Made by a program: the position numbers and the translations under genes | Source: Prunus persica | Taxonomy: Eukaryota; Streptophyta; Magnoliopsida; Rosales; Rosaceae | Direction: 5' to 3' | NCBI RefSeq assembly: GCF_000346465.2 | Contig: NC_034009.1 | Span: 47,609,657 to 47,673,656, forward strand | Length of the DNA stretch: 64,000 bases | In this document: one piece after another, positions 1 to 11,409 of the stretch | Numbering within the stretch: the first letter of the stretch is position 1 | Layout of the letters: every line of letters begins with the position of its first letter | The notes under the pieces: generated by a model | Databases searched by the model: none | The model's input: only the letters and a program-made list of their open reading frames with translations | Told to the model about the DNA's origin: nothing

Positions 1-1579
1 TATATATATAGGGGATAGAGTGAGTGGGAGAAAAAAGCTGCCGAAGCAAAGTAGAACGCCGGTGAAGGTTGTTCCCGGTTTTTCGTCATGGCCTTTTAAT
101 ATTAATATTAATATTTTGGTTAGACTTTGACCAAGAGATTCTCTTTTCCTTTTTCTGCACGTCAAAAATAAATTAAGAGAATTACACACTCAAAGTTCAT
201 TTACAACATAACAAAGAGGTTTTTAACTTCTTATAAATTATAAAACTACCATATATTTCTTAAAATACGCTCAACACCAAAAGCTCATTAAAAAAATCCA
301 GAACACTTAATAAGGCATCAAAGTAATTTGATAATTAAAATTAAATTAAATAGAGCCGGCTGTTATTTTTTGGGGTTTTTTTTGGATTTGTTTATAGAAA
401 TTAAATGGTGTAGGATTTATTTATATTTTTTGTGCTAAAATTAGGTATACGACTAAATATCTCTATTTTTTAACTTCTAATAACTATTTATACACATATT
501 ATTCATAGTGAATTCATATAAAAATAAGAAGAAATAAAAAATACATGTGTCGGCCCTAGATTTTTTCGCTTATGGGTATAAAAAGAATGGGCATTCAAAG
601 ATGGCGGCAACTAGAGAAAGAAGAATGCTTTGGACTTGAAAAGACTTTCAAGCCCACATGAGTGGTTTGAATAACAAAAGAAGCTGAACCTTTCAAAGCA
701 AGGGAAGGTTTGCCTCAACGAGAGAGCGTTTTATAAGGAAGTTTGCTTACTTAGTGCTTGCAATTCAAAAGAAATGAGCTCAACGATAAAAGGAGATGGT
801 CTGCTTCTGCCGATCGAGGAATTGTTTGCCTTATTGAGAGAGAAAACGACAAAGGCCAGAATCCTTCATGACTGTAAAAGTACTTGCCTCACCAAAAGAG
901 CAAGAACAGAGGCCAAACCGAGTCTAGAATTTCACCGCCCAAATTGTCATAAAGTAGCTGAGGATCACCTTTTCCACCACCCAGATTGACCAATCACAAG
1001 TGAAAACATAAAATTAAAGTTATGAGGATTGATTGTACGCGTGTCAGAGCACGACCATAATCTCGACTAGAAGAATACAAAGTCTATAAATAGAAGAAAG
1101 ATTGATGAAATAAGGGTCCATCACTAATCAAACAAATCAAGCCCAACGACTGCTGATATGCACCATTTAACCTTTTATCATGTAGTTCATAGTTTTTAAT
1201 GTTTTTTTCTTAGAAATTAGTGTAACTCTCGTTAAAGAGAACTCAGAAACCATTCTGAGTTCTTGGGCATTCCTCATCTCAATCATCCATTTCATATATC
1301 AACAAGATTTTCCTTTTTGCCGTTTATAAAGTCAATTTTTGAGCACCACCTAATCCATCTAAATTACTTGAGATGCTCCAATTTCTTGAGCTATCTGAAC
1401 CCATTGAGCTACCGAGTTTGGTGATACCATCCAACCACCATCTCATTCTAAAGGTCTTGTGGTCGAGGCCTAGAATCTTACGATGAAGAATTTGTTCCTA
1501 TCTAAGCCATGAAGTTAAGATCATGGTACCACATGCGGTCACTCATGACCGTGGTATTAGCATGCCACACATACACACA
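1..1579. other. Intergenic, probable decayed LTR-type repeat
   Basis: No gene is recognised here. The first 550 bases are AT-rich without coding signal. From about 590 to 1440 the composition changes, and a TATA-like box (TATAAATAG near 1084) is followed by a polypyrimidine stretch, which resembles the promoter part of a long terminal repeat. I could not find its second copy, a primer site or a target duplication. The short reading frame at 774-989 has no familiar motif. Unassigned. Confidence 0.4.
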
Positions 1580-1584
1580 CTAAG

Positions 1585-1856
1585 TGTCACATCCCGGGAT
1601 CAACTCCGCCGTAGCACGATATTATCCGTTTTGGGCCCCCCTCTCTGGCCCTCACTGTTTTGTTTCTGGGAGGTCACGAGCAACTTCCCAGTGGGTCACC
1701 CATCCTGGGATTCCTCTAGCCCCCAACTCGCTTAACTTCGGAGTTCCTATGACTCCGAAACCAGTGAGCTCCCAAAAGGCCTCGTGCTAGATGGATGCGG
1801 GTGTGCACATATAAGGCACATCACCCCCTCTCCGTTGATCGATGTGGGATCTTACA
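1585..1856 (-). mobile_element. Cassandra TRIM solo LTR (5S rRNA-derived)
   Basis: This is a 272-bp solo LTR read on the minus strand. It begins TGTAAGATCCCACATCGATC and ends GGGATGTGACA, so it has TG...CA ends. About 1675-1795 resembles the reverse complement of 5S rRNA: runs such as GGTCACCCATCCT and CGCTTAACTTCGGAGTTC can be seen. A 5S-like, Pol III-type LTR is the hallmark of Cassandra terminal-repeat retrotransposons in miniature. The 5-bp target duplication CTAAG lies at 1580-1584 and 1857-1861. No second LTR or internal region is present, so recombination between LTRs has probably removed them. Confidence 0.9.
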
Positions 1857-2182
1857 CTAAGAAGGACGTCTTGATAACCATTTCAATTTTAGTTTTTATT
1901 TTTTATTTTTTGTGCTACAGTATAGAGGAAAAAGAGAAGTGAGAATGAGAATATAAATGAGATTGGGAGGGAAGATGAGCTAAGAAGATAGGAGTAACAA
2001 AAATAAAAATTGAAATATATTTGAAATTATTTTCACTTTTGTTACTACTCCCTCCCATCCTCTCTTGCAATTTCATTTTCAGTCTCATTATAACTCTCAT
2101 TTTCCTCTATACTCTAGTACCAAGAAAAAAAAACTAAAAAACTAAAAACTAAAATTGAAATGGTTATCAAATGTGTTCTTAG
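1857..2182. mobile_element. Palindromic MITE (CTAAGAA... TIR family)
   Basis: The two halves are imperfect inverted repeats over nearly their full length. The left arm contains TTGATAACCATTTCAATTTT, and the right arm carries its complement near 2152-2171, ending GTGTTCTTAG. The interior also pairs (GTATAGAGGAAAAAGAGAAG against the complement near 2100). The element would fold into one long hairpin. Its left terminus coincides with the target duplication of the Cassandra LTR, so Cassandra probably inserted at the edge of this MITE. No coding capacity. Superfamily not determined. Confidence 0.75.
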
Positions 2183-5100
2183 TTAACTATATAAAGCAGA
2201 AGGTAGAGAATGGTGAAACATTCAAAATACCAGAAAATGCTCTTATTTAATGCAAACATTAAGAATTAAATGAGGATAATATGATAAATTCACACTTTTT
2301 CATATTTAAAAAAATTAAAATTAAAAGAAAAATCAGATAATGGATCATATTTTTATGAAACACAATTACCCATTATCTTTTTTAATTTTGAAATAAATTT
2401 AAATTCTTTTTTTAAAAAAGCTTCTCACAAATGCAGAATTGCGGCTAGTAATTAACTAAGGATATTTTTTAGATTTTGAACGTTTCACATTTTGAGACTT
2501 CTCTTAAGACTTTATTTTATTGTGTCATTATTTCAAACTTTTATGGCATATATTTTTACATAAATAATTCAATCCAGTTGGAATTTTATGGCTTTTTTAA
2601 AAATTTTATTTTCAATGCATTCTTAGGTCATCTTATGTATTTTTTGTAATTTAGTCTAAGAGTGAGGCTGGAGCTTCTTGACAAAGCTCTGTCACTAGGT
2701 GATATGATCACCACTCCCGGAACTTTTTCTTTGTTTCTAATCTTTTCTCATTTATGCAGCCAACAACATGCGAGCAGACAGTATCTTTGACAAAGACAAG
2801 CATGCTGCATGTGTTTTGGGAGTAGCACACTTGTACAAAAGATGAGATGACCAATAAAAAAATGTCTAACAGCATATATTCCCTTGCCTTTGTTTGATTG
2901 GGTTCCTTTAGGCCTTTATTTGATTGGATTTCTTGACGCATAGAGTTTGTTTTGGTCAATTACGTACGCTTCAGTTGTTCGTCCTCACACACATCACAAA
3001 GGAAAAGTTGCACAGAACATTGCTTATAAAATGATAACGAATTCCATAAATAATCTTTAGCTCTTATTATTATTATTATTATTATATAAATTATCATGTA
3101 AAATATTTCACGTCAAGTCCCTAAGGGAGCCCACTCATGACATGACATGAGCCTTCTGCGCGAGTGCTTGTTTCCTATTTCTACAGTAGCCTTTGTGAAT
3201 AAAGAAACCATCCGTAGTGGGTTGACGCATACTTATTTATGCACATACACAAATCAACTTTTCCGATCATCGCAGACATATATGGATGCAATCATAGGAA
3301 TGATCACGTGTGTAAATTTTATATGATCAATTATTTGCTTAGTTTTGGTCCAACTTCTGTTATAATAAGTATGGTTTAATGCATACGTGAATTAGGTCAG
3401 TTGGTCATGATATTTAGCCCACTTAGTTTGCACACAAATTTGAGTTCTCTTTCTTGTAAATTAGATTGATTTAATGTAATTTAAACTATCGTTTATATAT
3501 ATATAATATTTTTTTTCCTTCTATTCAAACACTGTATTTTCTACTACCGCTTTTTTTTTTTTTCTTCTTTGTTTACAATGAAATTCGGAAGATAATGATA
3601 TGCGGACATCCGGATGAGATAATAAAGTTTGTACATGGGGTATGTTTTAATTGGGCAGCATAAAAATGGGGTCTGTGGTTGCAGGTGTATTGTCTCACCA
3701 TTGCCATAAAGATGTCTTCCAACTTGTTCCCACTTTTTCTCTGTCATCATCACGTTCAAATCGTTACAATTAACTAGTTCTAGTCACGTTAGCTTTATTC
3801 CACACTCATGTTAGACTAAAGTTTAGTTGCCATACATGTAGTTTTTTATACACTCGTGACTTGTAGCTTGTAAGTTTTGATTGGAAGTTTTAAAATCCCA
3901 GAGACAGCAGGCTAGTTCATTACATTATTTGATACAACATATATGCAACTAAAGTTTGTTTTTCTGACCTGTAAAGACTATATTTGATTCTAGCTACTAC
4001 AAGTCATCATGTGCTCTAATAACACCTGGGATGGCCCATCATCCCTCTTTCATGTGGCTCCCCTGGCTATTTTGAAATATGGTTTTATTACACACACTAG
4101 GAATGGTCAAATAAAGTAGAAAATTCCTAACCTTTTCAATGTGTAACACATAACAAACCAAAACTTATGTGAGTTCCATATTAAAATCCATGATCCAAAC
4201 ATGAAAAATTACGAATTAGATTGATTAGGGAGTAGTTAATACACAAGCATAGGAAAATGATTTTGCCAAAAGTAGAGCATGCCCTAGCTCTAGTAGCTGA
4301 CTTATCTAACCATAACAGAAAATGAAGAAAGATCCACCGAATTTCACCCCTCAAAAATTTCTGTTCATAACAGGCCCTGTTGAGAAGCCACTATTTTCAG
4401 AAACGCGTACGATTCCTTAGAACAAAGCCTACATGAGCCCTATCACTGTTATAAACCAAACCAACCAACACAATCAAACTTAACCACAAATCAGCAATCC
4501 AATTTTATGCAGAAACCTTCTCACTGGGGAGAGAACTGCAGTAGTTTTTGTTATGGCAAACCAAACTATTTCTCTGTTTCCAAACTGAAAGAGACCCTTC
4601 CAAATTGTAGATATGAAAATTGGACAAACTCTTAGGAATATGGGCAATAAGATCATCATGAGAAAAAGGGGAAAGTACTACGGACATGTCTGTTATTTAC
4701 TTGCAGCCAAATTTTTGTGCAAAAATGCAACCACGAAAAGGTGATTAAATCTGTTGTAGGCTTCTTATTTTATGCCCGTAACGATCCTTACCTTATGCCA
4801 TGAAAAGATATAATAGACATGAGAGACAACCCGTGTAGTAAAAATGGAAAAGAGCAGTGGCACAGATTTGAACAGCGTTTTTGTGAGAAACAAAGCCTAC
4901 TTGTTTTAATTGCTAATTAAACTTCAACATGACTACTTCATAAAAAGACTTGGGCTTCATATCTACCATCCAAGAAGGCCAGAATGCTCTCAACCTTCAA
5001 ACTTCAGTCGTCATGAGCATTTAAGCTCCCAAAAGAATTTCTCTCCTTTTGCCACTTGCAGGCTCCTTTGCATGCAGAACCACGACAATAACCACAAACA

Positions 5101-5949
5101 TAACTAAACTCAATCAACCACACACATAACCAAACACAATCATAACCCAAAATGAAAGTAGCTTAGAAGTAGAAGATGCAGGCAGTTCAAAGGCAAATAA
5201 AAATAACGAAACACGCGCTTTCAACTGATGCAATCTTCAAATGTAGCCATTCAAGGAGTAGCAACAACATCTTAAAACTCTGCAGAATAAAATTCACAGC
5301 CTTCAAGTTCTTTAAGGCCCTTGTTAACTTAAAACATTTTATTGAAATATCAACCAGATAAGGAGCAGAAAAATACAAGAAACTCCAAACTCTGTTCCTC
5401 TTGCTGAGCTGGAGCACCCATCTGCAATATCAGCTATTTATCAAATAAAGAAGACGCAAGACACATACATGTTTTTTGAATGCATTAGAGAAACCAAGTA
5501 AGATCTCTTTCTCTATTTTAGCTTGTGAGCACTAGCTTTATCAGGTCCCATTTAAAATACCTAGACACCATTATATAAAGAGGCTAGTCTTCTCTTAACT
5601 TATCATAGGCAAATTTCGCTGATAGAATATGTAATTGTCCATATATGTGGTTATGTTGCATGCTATTTATAATAATGAGTTACAAGCATTCGACTCTTGT
5701 AAACCACAAATCACAAGATCGCAACCACAAAACATATACAAGCCAACTCGGTGAAATCTTAATCAAATTGTGACTAAAAGGAAGCTAAACAAACCAAAAG
5801 TAGATGATACCAACTTTACACCAGCGCAAAAAATGTCAAGAAAAAAAAAACCTACCAATGAGTACCATCTTTCCTGACAAGTACTTGTTACCTATTTCCT
5901 TGTTCATCTGAAACTCCCATACACAAACATGAAGATACATCTATATATA
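2183..5949. other. Intergenic, no gene recognised
   Basis: AT-rich sequence with only short frames (for example 2708-2959, 3544-3759 and 4505-4687, all minus) that show no domain, no splice-linked continuation and no familiar residues. A (TTA)n microsatellite lies at about 3065-3085. I see nothing else that can be supported. Confidence 0.5.
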
Positions 5950-5951
5950 TA

Positions 5952-6112
5952 TATAGGGTATTTATCTCAAATGGTCCTTGAAATTTTTAAAAGCCCTCAT
6001 TTTAGTCCGCAAATGAACCAAAAGATTAAGCATAGATTGATTGATTTGAAAGTTTGAGGACTGAAATGAGGCTTTCAACAAGTTCAAGGATCATTCATGA
6101 TAAAATCATATA
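5952..6112. mobile_element. Short inverted-repeat MITE
   Basis: A hairpin-forming element of about 155 bp. The left arm reads TGGTCCTTGAAATTTTTAAA and continues into GCCCTCATTTTAGTCC. The right arm holds the complement (GGACTGAAATGAGGC, then AACAAGTTCAAGGATCATTC). A related half element appears near 23,985-24,055. Target duplication not clear. Confidence 0.55.
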
Positions 6113-6418
6113 TTTTCTATATATATTATTATCATTAAGGCCATAATTAGGAAAGCACACATGAAAGATTGGCATCAGTGACTTGAACGATGGTCTAATC
6201 TATGGCAAGAACGAAAACCTAATTGGACCGCAAATACCCCAAATTCATAATCTAAGAACCAATTTGATTCAAATTTTGTTTAGAAAATAGAAATTATTGC
6301 TTGATTATTCATTTTCGGCTGGAATTCCCTTAGCAATAAACGAAAACCGTAATCGAAAATGATAAAAAATATTGAGAGAAATAAATGGTTGGATCTTTGC
6401 TGACCTGCGAAATGAAGC

Positions 6419-6673
6419 TCAGTGAGTAGCAGAGGTGGTAGAGGCGGAATGAGAGTGAGAATGAGCGTGAGATGAGGAAGCAGCAGAAGGAGAAATGAGG
6501 CGGTTGTAGACTTGCTCGCCGACGAGGTAGACGCCGAAGGCCACCAGAGCGATGCCGAGGCCGGGAGTGGCGTGGCGGAGCTGATTCGTCAGCATCGGAT
6601 GCTTCCTCCACTCGTCCCTCCTCCTGAAGAACTCCCCTGTCGTCCCCAGCGCCTTCTTGCTACTACTCCCCAT
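6419..6673 (-). CDS. NDUFB3: NADH dehydrogenase (ubiquinone) 1 beta subcomplex subunit 3 (B12), mitochondrial complex I
   Basis: An 84-residue accessory subunit of the membrane arm of mitochondrial complex I. The chosen ATG starts MGSSSKKALGTTGEFF, which brings in the family's conserved N-terminal block RRRDEWRKHPMLTNQLRHAT. It is followed by one hydrophobic segment (about residues 38-55, GLGIALVAFGVYLVGEQVY) and a polar His/Ser-rich tail (HAHSHSHS). Plant B12 proteins are typically a little over 70 residues; the excess here is in the N terminus and the His-rich tail. The coding region is uninterrupted. The reading frame stays open upstream of this ATG, but the extra residues look non-native. 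An acceptor-like TTCGCAG just past the stop suggests an intron in the 3' UTR. The gene is divergent from ISPD. Confidence 0.93.
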   Translation of the reverse strand: MGSSSKKALGTTGEFFRRRDEWRKHPMLTNQLRHATPGLGIALVAFGVYLVGEQVYNRLISPSAASSSHAHSHSHSASTTSATH

Positions 6674-7286
6674 CCTGTTTGTCTCTTCTTCTTCTTGCTT
6701 ATTCTCAAAAGTTTTAACTTTGTAAACTCTGATGATGAGTGAATCTCCTCTCTCTCTCTCTGTGAAAACATATATATTCGGGGGTGGGCTTAGTTTGGGG
6801 TCTAAGTCCAATCCACAGAACAAATGGGTCTAGTTTCAGGCCCATCAATGATCACCAACCCACCAACCATAATAGGAAATGAACAACTGGATTAGTGGTG
6901 TTTTGTCGAATATTATAGGAGGGAGGGAGGCACTCTTTCTCTTTCTTCTCAATCTCAACTCTCAAGCCAAGTGAGCAGAGGCTACTGGGGGAGAAGCTTG
7001 GTCCTCCTTTCAGCCTTTCACTTTCACTATTGAAATTTTGGAATTTGGCTCTCAACTCTCAAGTTTGGGATGGGGCTTTGTGTTGTTGGACTGGACCTCC
7101 TCACTCCCTCTTCTTCACCACTCTTTTCGAGTCATAATCTCAGGATTCCACCACTTTCACACTCTAACCTTAGACTTGCAGGCAAATCCAACCTCTTTTG
7201 CTTCTTCTTTATTTACTTTTTTTTCATCTCACTGAATTATAAAAACATCTTTTGCTTCCCTTGTATCTATTGTCTCACACTACACT
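6674..7286. promoter_or_regulatory. Divergent intergenic promoter of NDUFB3 and ISPD, with site II-like motifs
   Basis: This 613-bp spacer must hold the 5' leaders and promoters of both genes. TGGGCY-type site II motifs occur at 6785-6790 (TGGGCT) and 6839-6844 (GGCCCA, the reverse). Such motifs are known to be common upstream of plant respiratory-chain genes, where TCP factors bind them. A TATATATAT stretch at about 6769-6777 lies about 100 bp upstream of the NDUFB3 start codon and could serve as its TATA region. On the ISPD side the leader is pyrimidine-rich and contains an upstream ATG at 7070. Confidence 0.55.
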
Positions 7287-10200
7287 ATGACTTTGGTGCT
7301 GCTGGCAGGCCACCCATTCAATTTCAGGCTCAAGGCTAAGGCTAGAATTGCAAGCTCAACCTTCACTACTTGCTCTGCAAAAGTCGTCAATGTAGATGTA
7401 ACAAAATTAGATTATATAAAAAATTGACCTTTCTTTGTATTCAATCATCTTCTTTTACAATTCAATTCTGTGCACTCTGTGTGTGTTTTTTTTCTTAAGG
7501 GAAAGAATTTGACTTTGATTATGCAGAAACCAGAGTCTAAAATAGTGAAAGAGAACAGCGTATCCGTGATTCTTTTGGCAGGAGGAAAGGGTAAAAGGAT
7601 GGGTGTAAGTCCTCTCCTCTTGCTTCTTGCATTCCTCATTTTTGTCAACAATTTCTCATTTTTGGAGTGCCTGCATATGAATGAATATGAATGCTCCATC
7701 ATCTTCATCCACAGCTTTTGTTTATTCCAATCCTACCAGATGACAGTGCTTTTTGTTATGTTTGTGCAAGTAGGCCAGCATGCCAAAGCAATATCTTCCG
7801 CTTTTGAGCCAGCCAATTGCATTGTATAGGTAAACTCCTAACACTCTCAGTCGATTTAATTTCCTGTAGAGGACTTATTGAGTCAACTACGTTACCCAAC
7901 TACGGGTGAACACTCATCTTTTTGTAATGCACTCTCACCATATCCCTGGAGATGATGAATACTGTTTTGAATTGGATGAATGCTAACCTGGTTGATTATA
8001 ATAACAAGTAACTGCATTGTTTTTATACCTTCAGAAGGATTATAGACTGAATGAATGTTGGTGTTTTAGTCTATTTCGTTGCAAAAGCCAGTCATTTGTA
8101 TATAGCAAAGCTTCATAGCAGACAATACCAATTTGAATTGGTACATTATTCGACATGAGTCACGAGACAAAATTAAGTGGCTGAAAAGCTGACCGGTTTG
8201 TGTCTGTATAGTTCTAGTTGCAATCATCCTATATGGGACTCACTTGTGTAGGTTTTGGCTCATATCTTGGGGAAAGATAGCTTGTCTTTCTACTCATATT
8301 TACTTTTCTTTTTTATTTTCTGGGTTCAAGTCTTATGCTCTTCTTAATGTTGTTTGCTGGTTCCTTACAGCTTCTACACTTTCTCTCAAATGACTGAAGT
8401 GAAGGAAATCATTGTAGTTTGTGATCCCTCCTACAAGGATATTTTTGAAGGTTTCAGTCCTTGCTGTCTTGCCCTCTTTGTAACTTGCATTGCCTCTTGG
8501 ACATGTTTTATTTATTGGATGTAGTGCTGCTGGAGACATTTGGACTAATTTGGTTGGTTATGTTCTCAGAGACCAAGCATAAGATCCAGAAAGAACTTAA
8601 ATTCACATTACCCGGAAAGGAAAGACAAGATTCTGTTTACAGCGGACTCCAGGTGCATAGAGATTATTTCTTTTCCATTGTCAAAGTCTCTTTTATTTCA
8701 TTTTTTTCTTGGAAAAGGCCTCTCATTTGTTGCCTGATATTGAATCTACCTGATAAAAAATTATTATGAAGTCTCTGCTCTTCTTTATCTCAGTCTGTTG
8801 CATTACCTTAGTTGATATATGAAACTGAGAAGACTGTCTAATGTTGTTTCTGGGAATATGCTTCCATTTTATGTATACGCCATGCACATAGTGGCCAACC
8901 AGTTGGCATATGGAAGTCAATAAAGCTTCTTAATTTATTTTTCCTTTCTCCTGAATTGAGTTGTTAACAATTATTTGAGAGCATAAACTCATCTGCTTAT
9001 CATTGAATACAACTTCTGTGGACAGGCAATTGATTTGAGCTCTGAGCTTGTTTGCATCCATGATTCTGCTAGACCTCTTGTATCATCTGGAGACGTAGAG
9101 AAGGTTTGAGATGAAAATTTATTTACCTGCGAGCATCTAGTATAGAGCACCTCTCATGATCAGTATGTACTACGTTTTTTATGAGTATTTTTATGGATTA
9201 TGGTTTAGGAGGGTATAGAGCAATGATGCTTATCTAAATACATCATTGTATGAAGTAAATACATCTTAATACTTATTCCTTTCCTTACACGTTCTGAGCC
9301 ATCCATAAGCCATTTAATATTGATTATTATCTGAGGGATCAAAACTGCACATTCACCTTGGAAGTTAGCTAGTCTAGGTAAGTTACAGTGGTACAAAATC
9401 CAGGAATGGATTTCACCTAGAATAAATCTTTTTGGATTACCAAATATTTAACATCTGCCCTTGAGTCAGGTGATGCACACTTAATCACCAAGTGCAGGGG
9501 GTAGGTGGTTCTAGGTTCTAGGCTTAGGAATTTATATGTACAGTAAAGCATTTAACTTATGCATGCTTGTTTCCATATTATCTGTTTTTATCCTTAAAAT
9601 ATTTGTGATTTTCCAATAACTATTCAAGAAAACGTTTGGACTTAGAATTGTATGCTTTTAGGTTCTTAAAGATGGTTGGTTGAATGGAGCAGCTGTACTT
9701 GGTGTTCCAGTAAAAGCTACAATCAAAGAGGTATGTATCATTTCTAATGACTTGCATTCATGTTTATACTCCTTGTTTTCCTTTCAGTGTAACTCATATG
9801 TTGGAGTATCTTGTAGCTGCTAGTTTTCATGTTTCCCTGTAGTTTAGTTGTAGTTGATATAGGGTTTGTTTATGCTGATGGAATTTGGTCGATATTCCAA
9901 ACTTTGGACATTGAGATTATTTTTCTCAAAAGAAAAACATTTGTAAAACTTTATGTTTCACTCAATAATGCAGTTTTCTGTTCCTATTTTTGTCAACATG
10001 TTACAAGGCTCCAGTCTTCAGTGGATGACCATTACTTGACTTTGAAATGGTTTTTTCATTATCTCAATTGAAACTAATGGTCCTCTTGTTGCTGGGGACC
10101 ATTACTTCAAGACCATAGCAGTAACCCAGTGATAAATTTGGTAAAATGCGCTTAAATTTATGGAATTGCAACCTAACTGGGGCTGCAGAACTTTTTTATT

Positions 10201-11409
10201 TATTGTTGCTTTCCAGTCTAAACCCACATTGCTAGACAACTAGAAATTCGCTCTGTCAATCCCCAGGGTCCAAATAACTCGATTTTCCTCCATGATTGTC
10301 TGCATGCTTTCTTTTTCTTTTCCATTTTTTCTCTCACTTAAACACGTGTCATAGGTTATGCAACCTGTCTGTATATCATCATGATTCACTGTAAATTCTT
10401 TTACTCGATTGATCTCATGATTTTCAAAACATCTCTATGCAGGCAAACAGCGAGTCTTTTGTAGTCAAAACTCTGGACAGGAGAACACTTTGGGAAATGC
10501 AGACACCCCAGGTTTAATGTTTAAAGAATTTATATCTCTCAGTTGATCATTTGAGGATGTTCTAATTCTTACTGCCTATCAAATCCTACAGGTCATCAAA
10601 CCTCAGTTGCTCAGAAAGGGTTTTGAGCTTGTAAATAGGTACTAACTGATTCATGTGCATAATTTGGTTGTATACCAATTGTTAAAAAATGCCTAATACT
10701 GGAAAATGAACAAATAAATATCAGTTAATGAATTCATGTTGATAAATGTTGAGGGACTGAATATATCATAGCCTTTTCCAAATCATATTTTGTATAATCA
10801 GCTAATGTTCCCTTAAGAAGCTGATACTTGGAGTGCCCAAAGCAGAAGCTGATACTACTAAATCAATTTTATTTATAAAATATCATATCACAAATTGACT
10901 ACATGGTCACTCACAATAGTATGAAATGCTGACCAAAGAAAGTTAGAATGTGTTTGTGTGTTATGTGAGTGTTGATGTTCAATTGAAACTAATGTTGTCT
11001 ATCTTTCACATTAAAAATCATTGGTATACATATTCTGAACAATTGTACGTACCACAGAGAAGGCCTTGAAGTGACTGATGACGTCTCTATTGTCGAGCAC
11101 CTTCCACATCCTGTGTACATCACTGAAGGATCTTACACCAACATCAAGGTAGTGAAACATCTTATTCAAGCTTGATTCTTGAGAAGTGGAATATTTAACT
11201 TTACTATAATACCAATGTTAAGCCCTCTAATCTCTGGACGTAAAAGCTTCTCAGTGTATTCCGGAGGTCATTCTCTGCAATACACGACAGAAATATCGTT
11301 CATTGAATATAAACAACGTGGTGCTGGTGTTTTGCAGGTCACAACCCCGGATGATTTATTACTTGCAGAAAGAATATTAAGTATGAGCTCTGGAAAGTCT
11401 TCTGAATAA
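7287..11409 (+). CDS. ISPD: 2-C-methyl-D-erythritol 4-phosphate cytidylyltransferase, plastid MEP pathway
   Basis: Transfers CMP from CTP to methylerythritol phosphate, the third step of plastid isoprenoid precursor synthesis. I read 11 coding exons: 7287-7391, 7527-7604, 7774-7829, 8371-8450, 8570-8652, 9026-9103, 9662-9730, 10443-10511, 10592-10638, 11058-11148 and 11338-11409. All have GT-AG borders and consistent phases, giving 275 residues. Visible motifs are the nucleotide-binding loop [16 protein letters not shown] with the Lys/Arg of the family, [33 protein letters not shown], the [13 protein letters not shown] block and TDDVSIVE. The C terminus reads [14 protein letters not shown]. 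The first 35 residues ([20 protein letters not shown] and following Ser/Thr) look like a short plastid transit peptide. An ATG at 7070 opens an 89-codon frame in another phase and is treated as leader. The start is the least certain part. Confidence 0.92.

Noticed and set aside
774..989. 71-residue plus frame near the left edge
   Set aside because: No known motif and no splice partner; lies in probable LTR-type repeat.
1585..1856. Functional 5S rRNA gene
   Set aside because: The 5S-like stretch is diverged, reversed and bounded by TG...CA LTR ends and a target duplication, so it is a Cassandra LTR.
6419..6823. 134-residue extended NDUFB3 frame
   Set aside because: The first 50 residues come from leader sequence; family length and the conserved start favour the ATG at 6673.
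7470..7829. Continuous frame containing the ISPD nucleotide-binding loop
   Set aside because: Only 7527-7604 is coding in this frame. The rest is intron, and exon 3 (7774-7829) is used in another frame ([11 protein letters not shown]).
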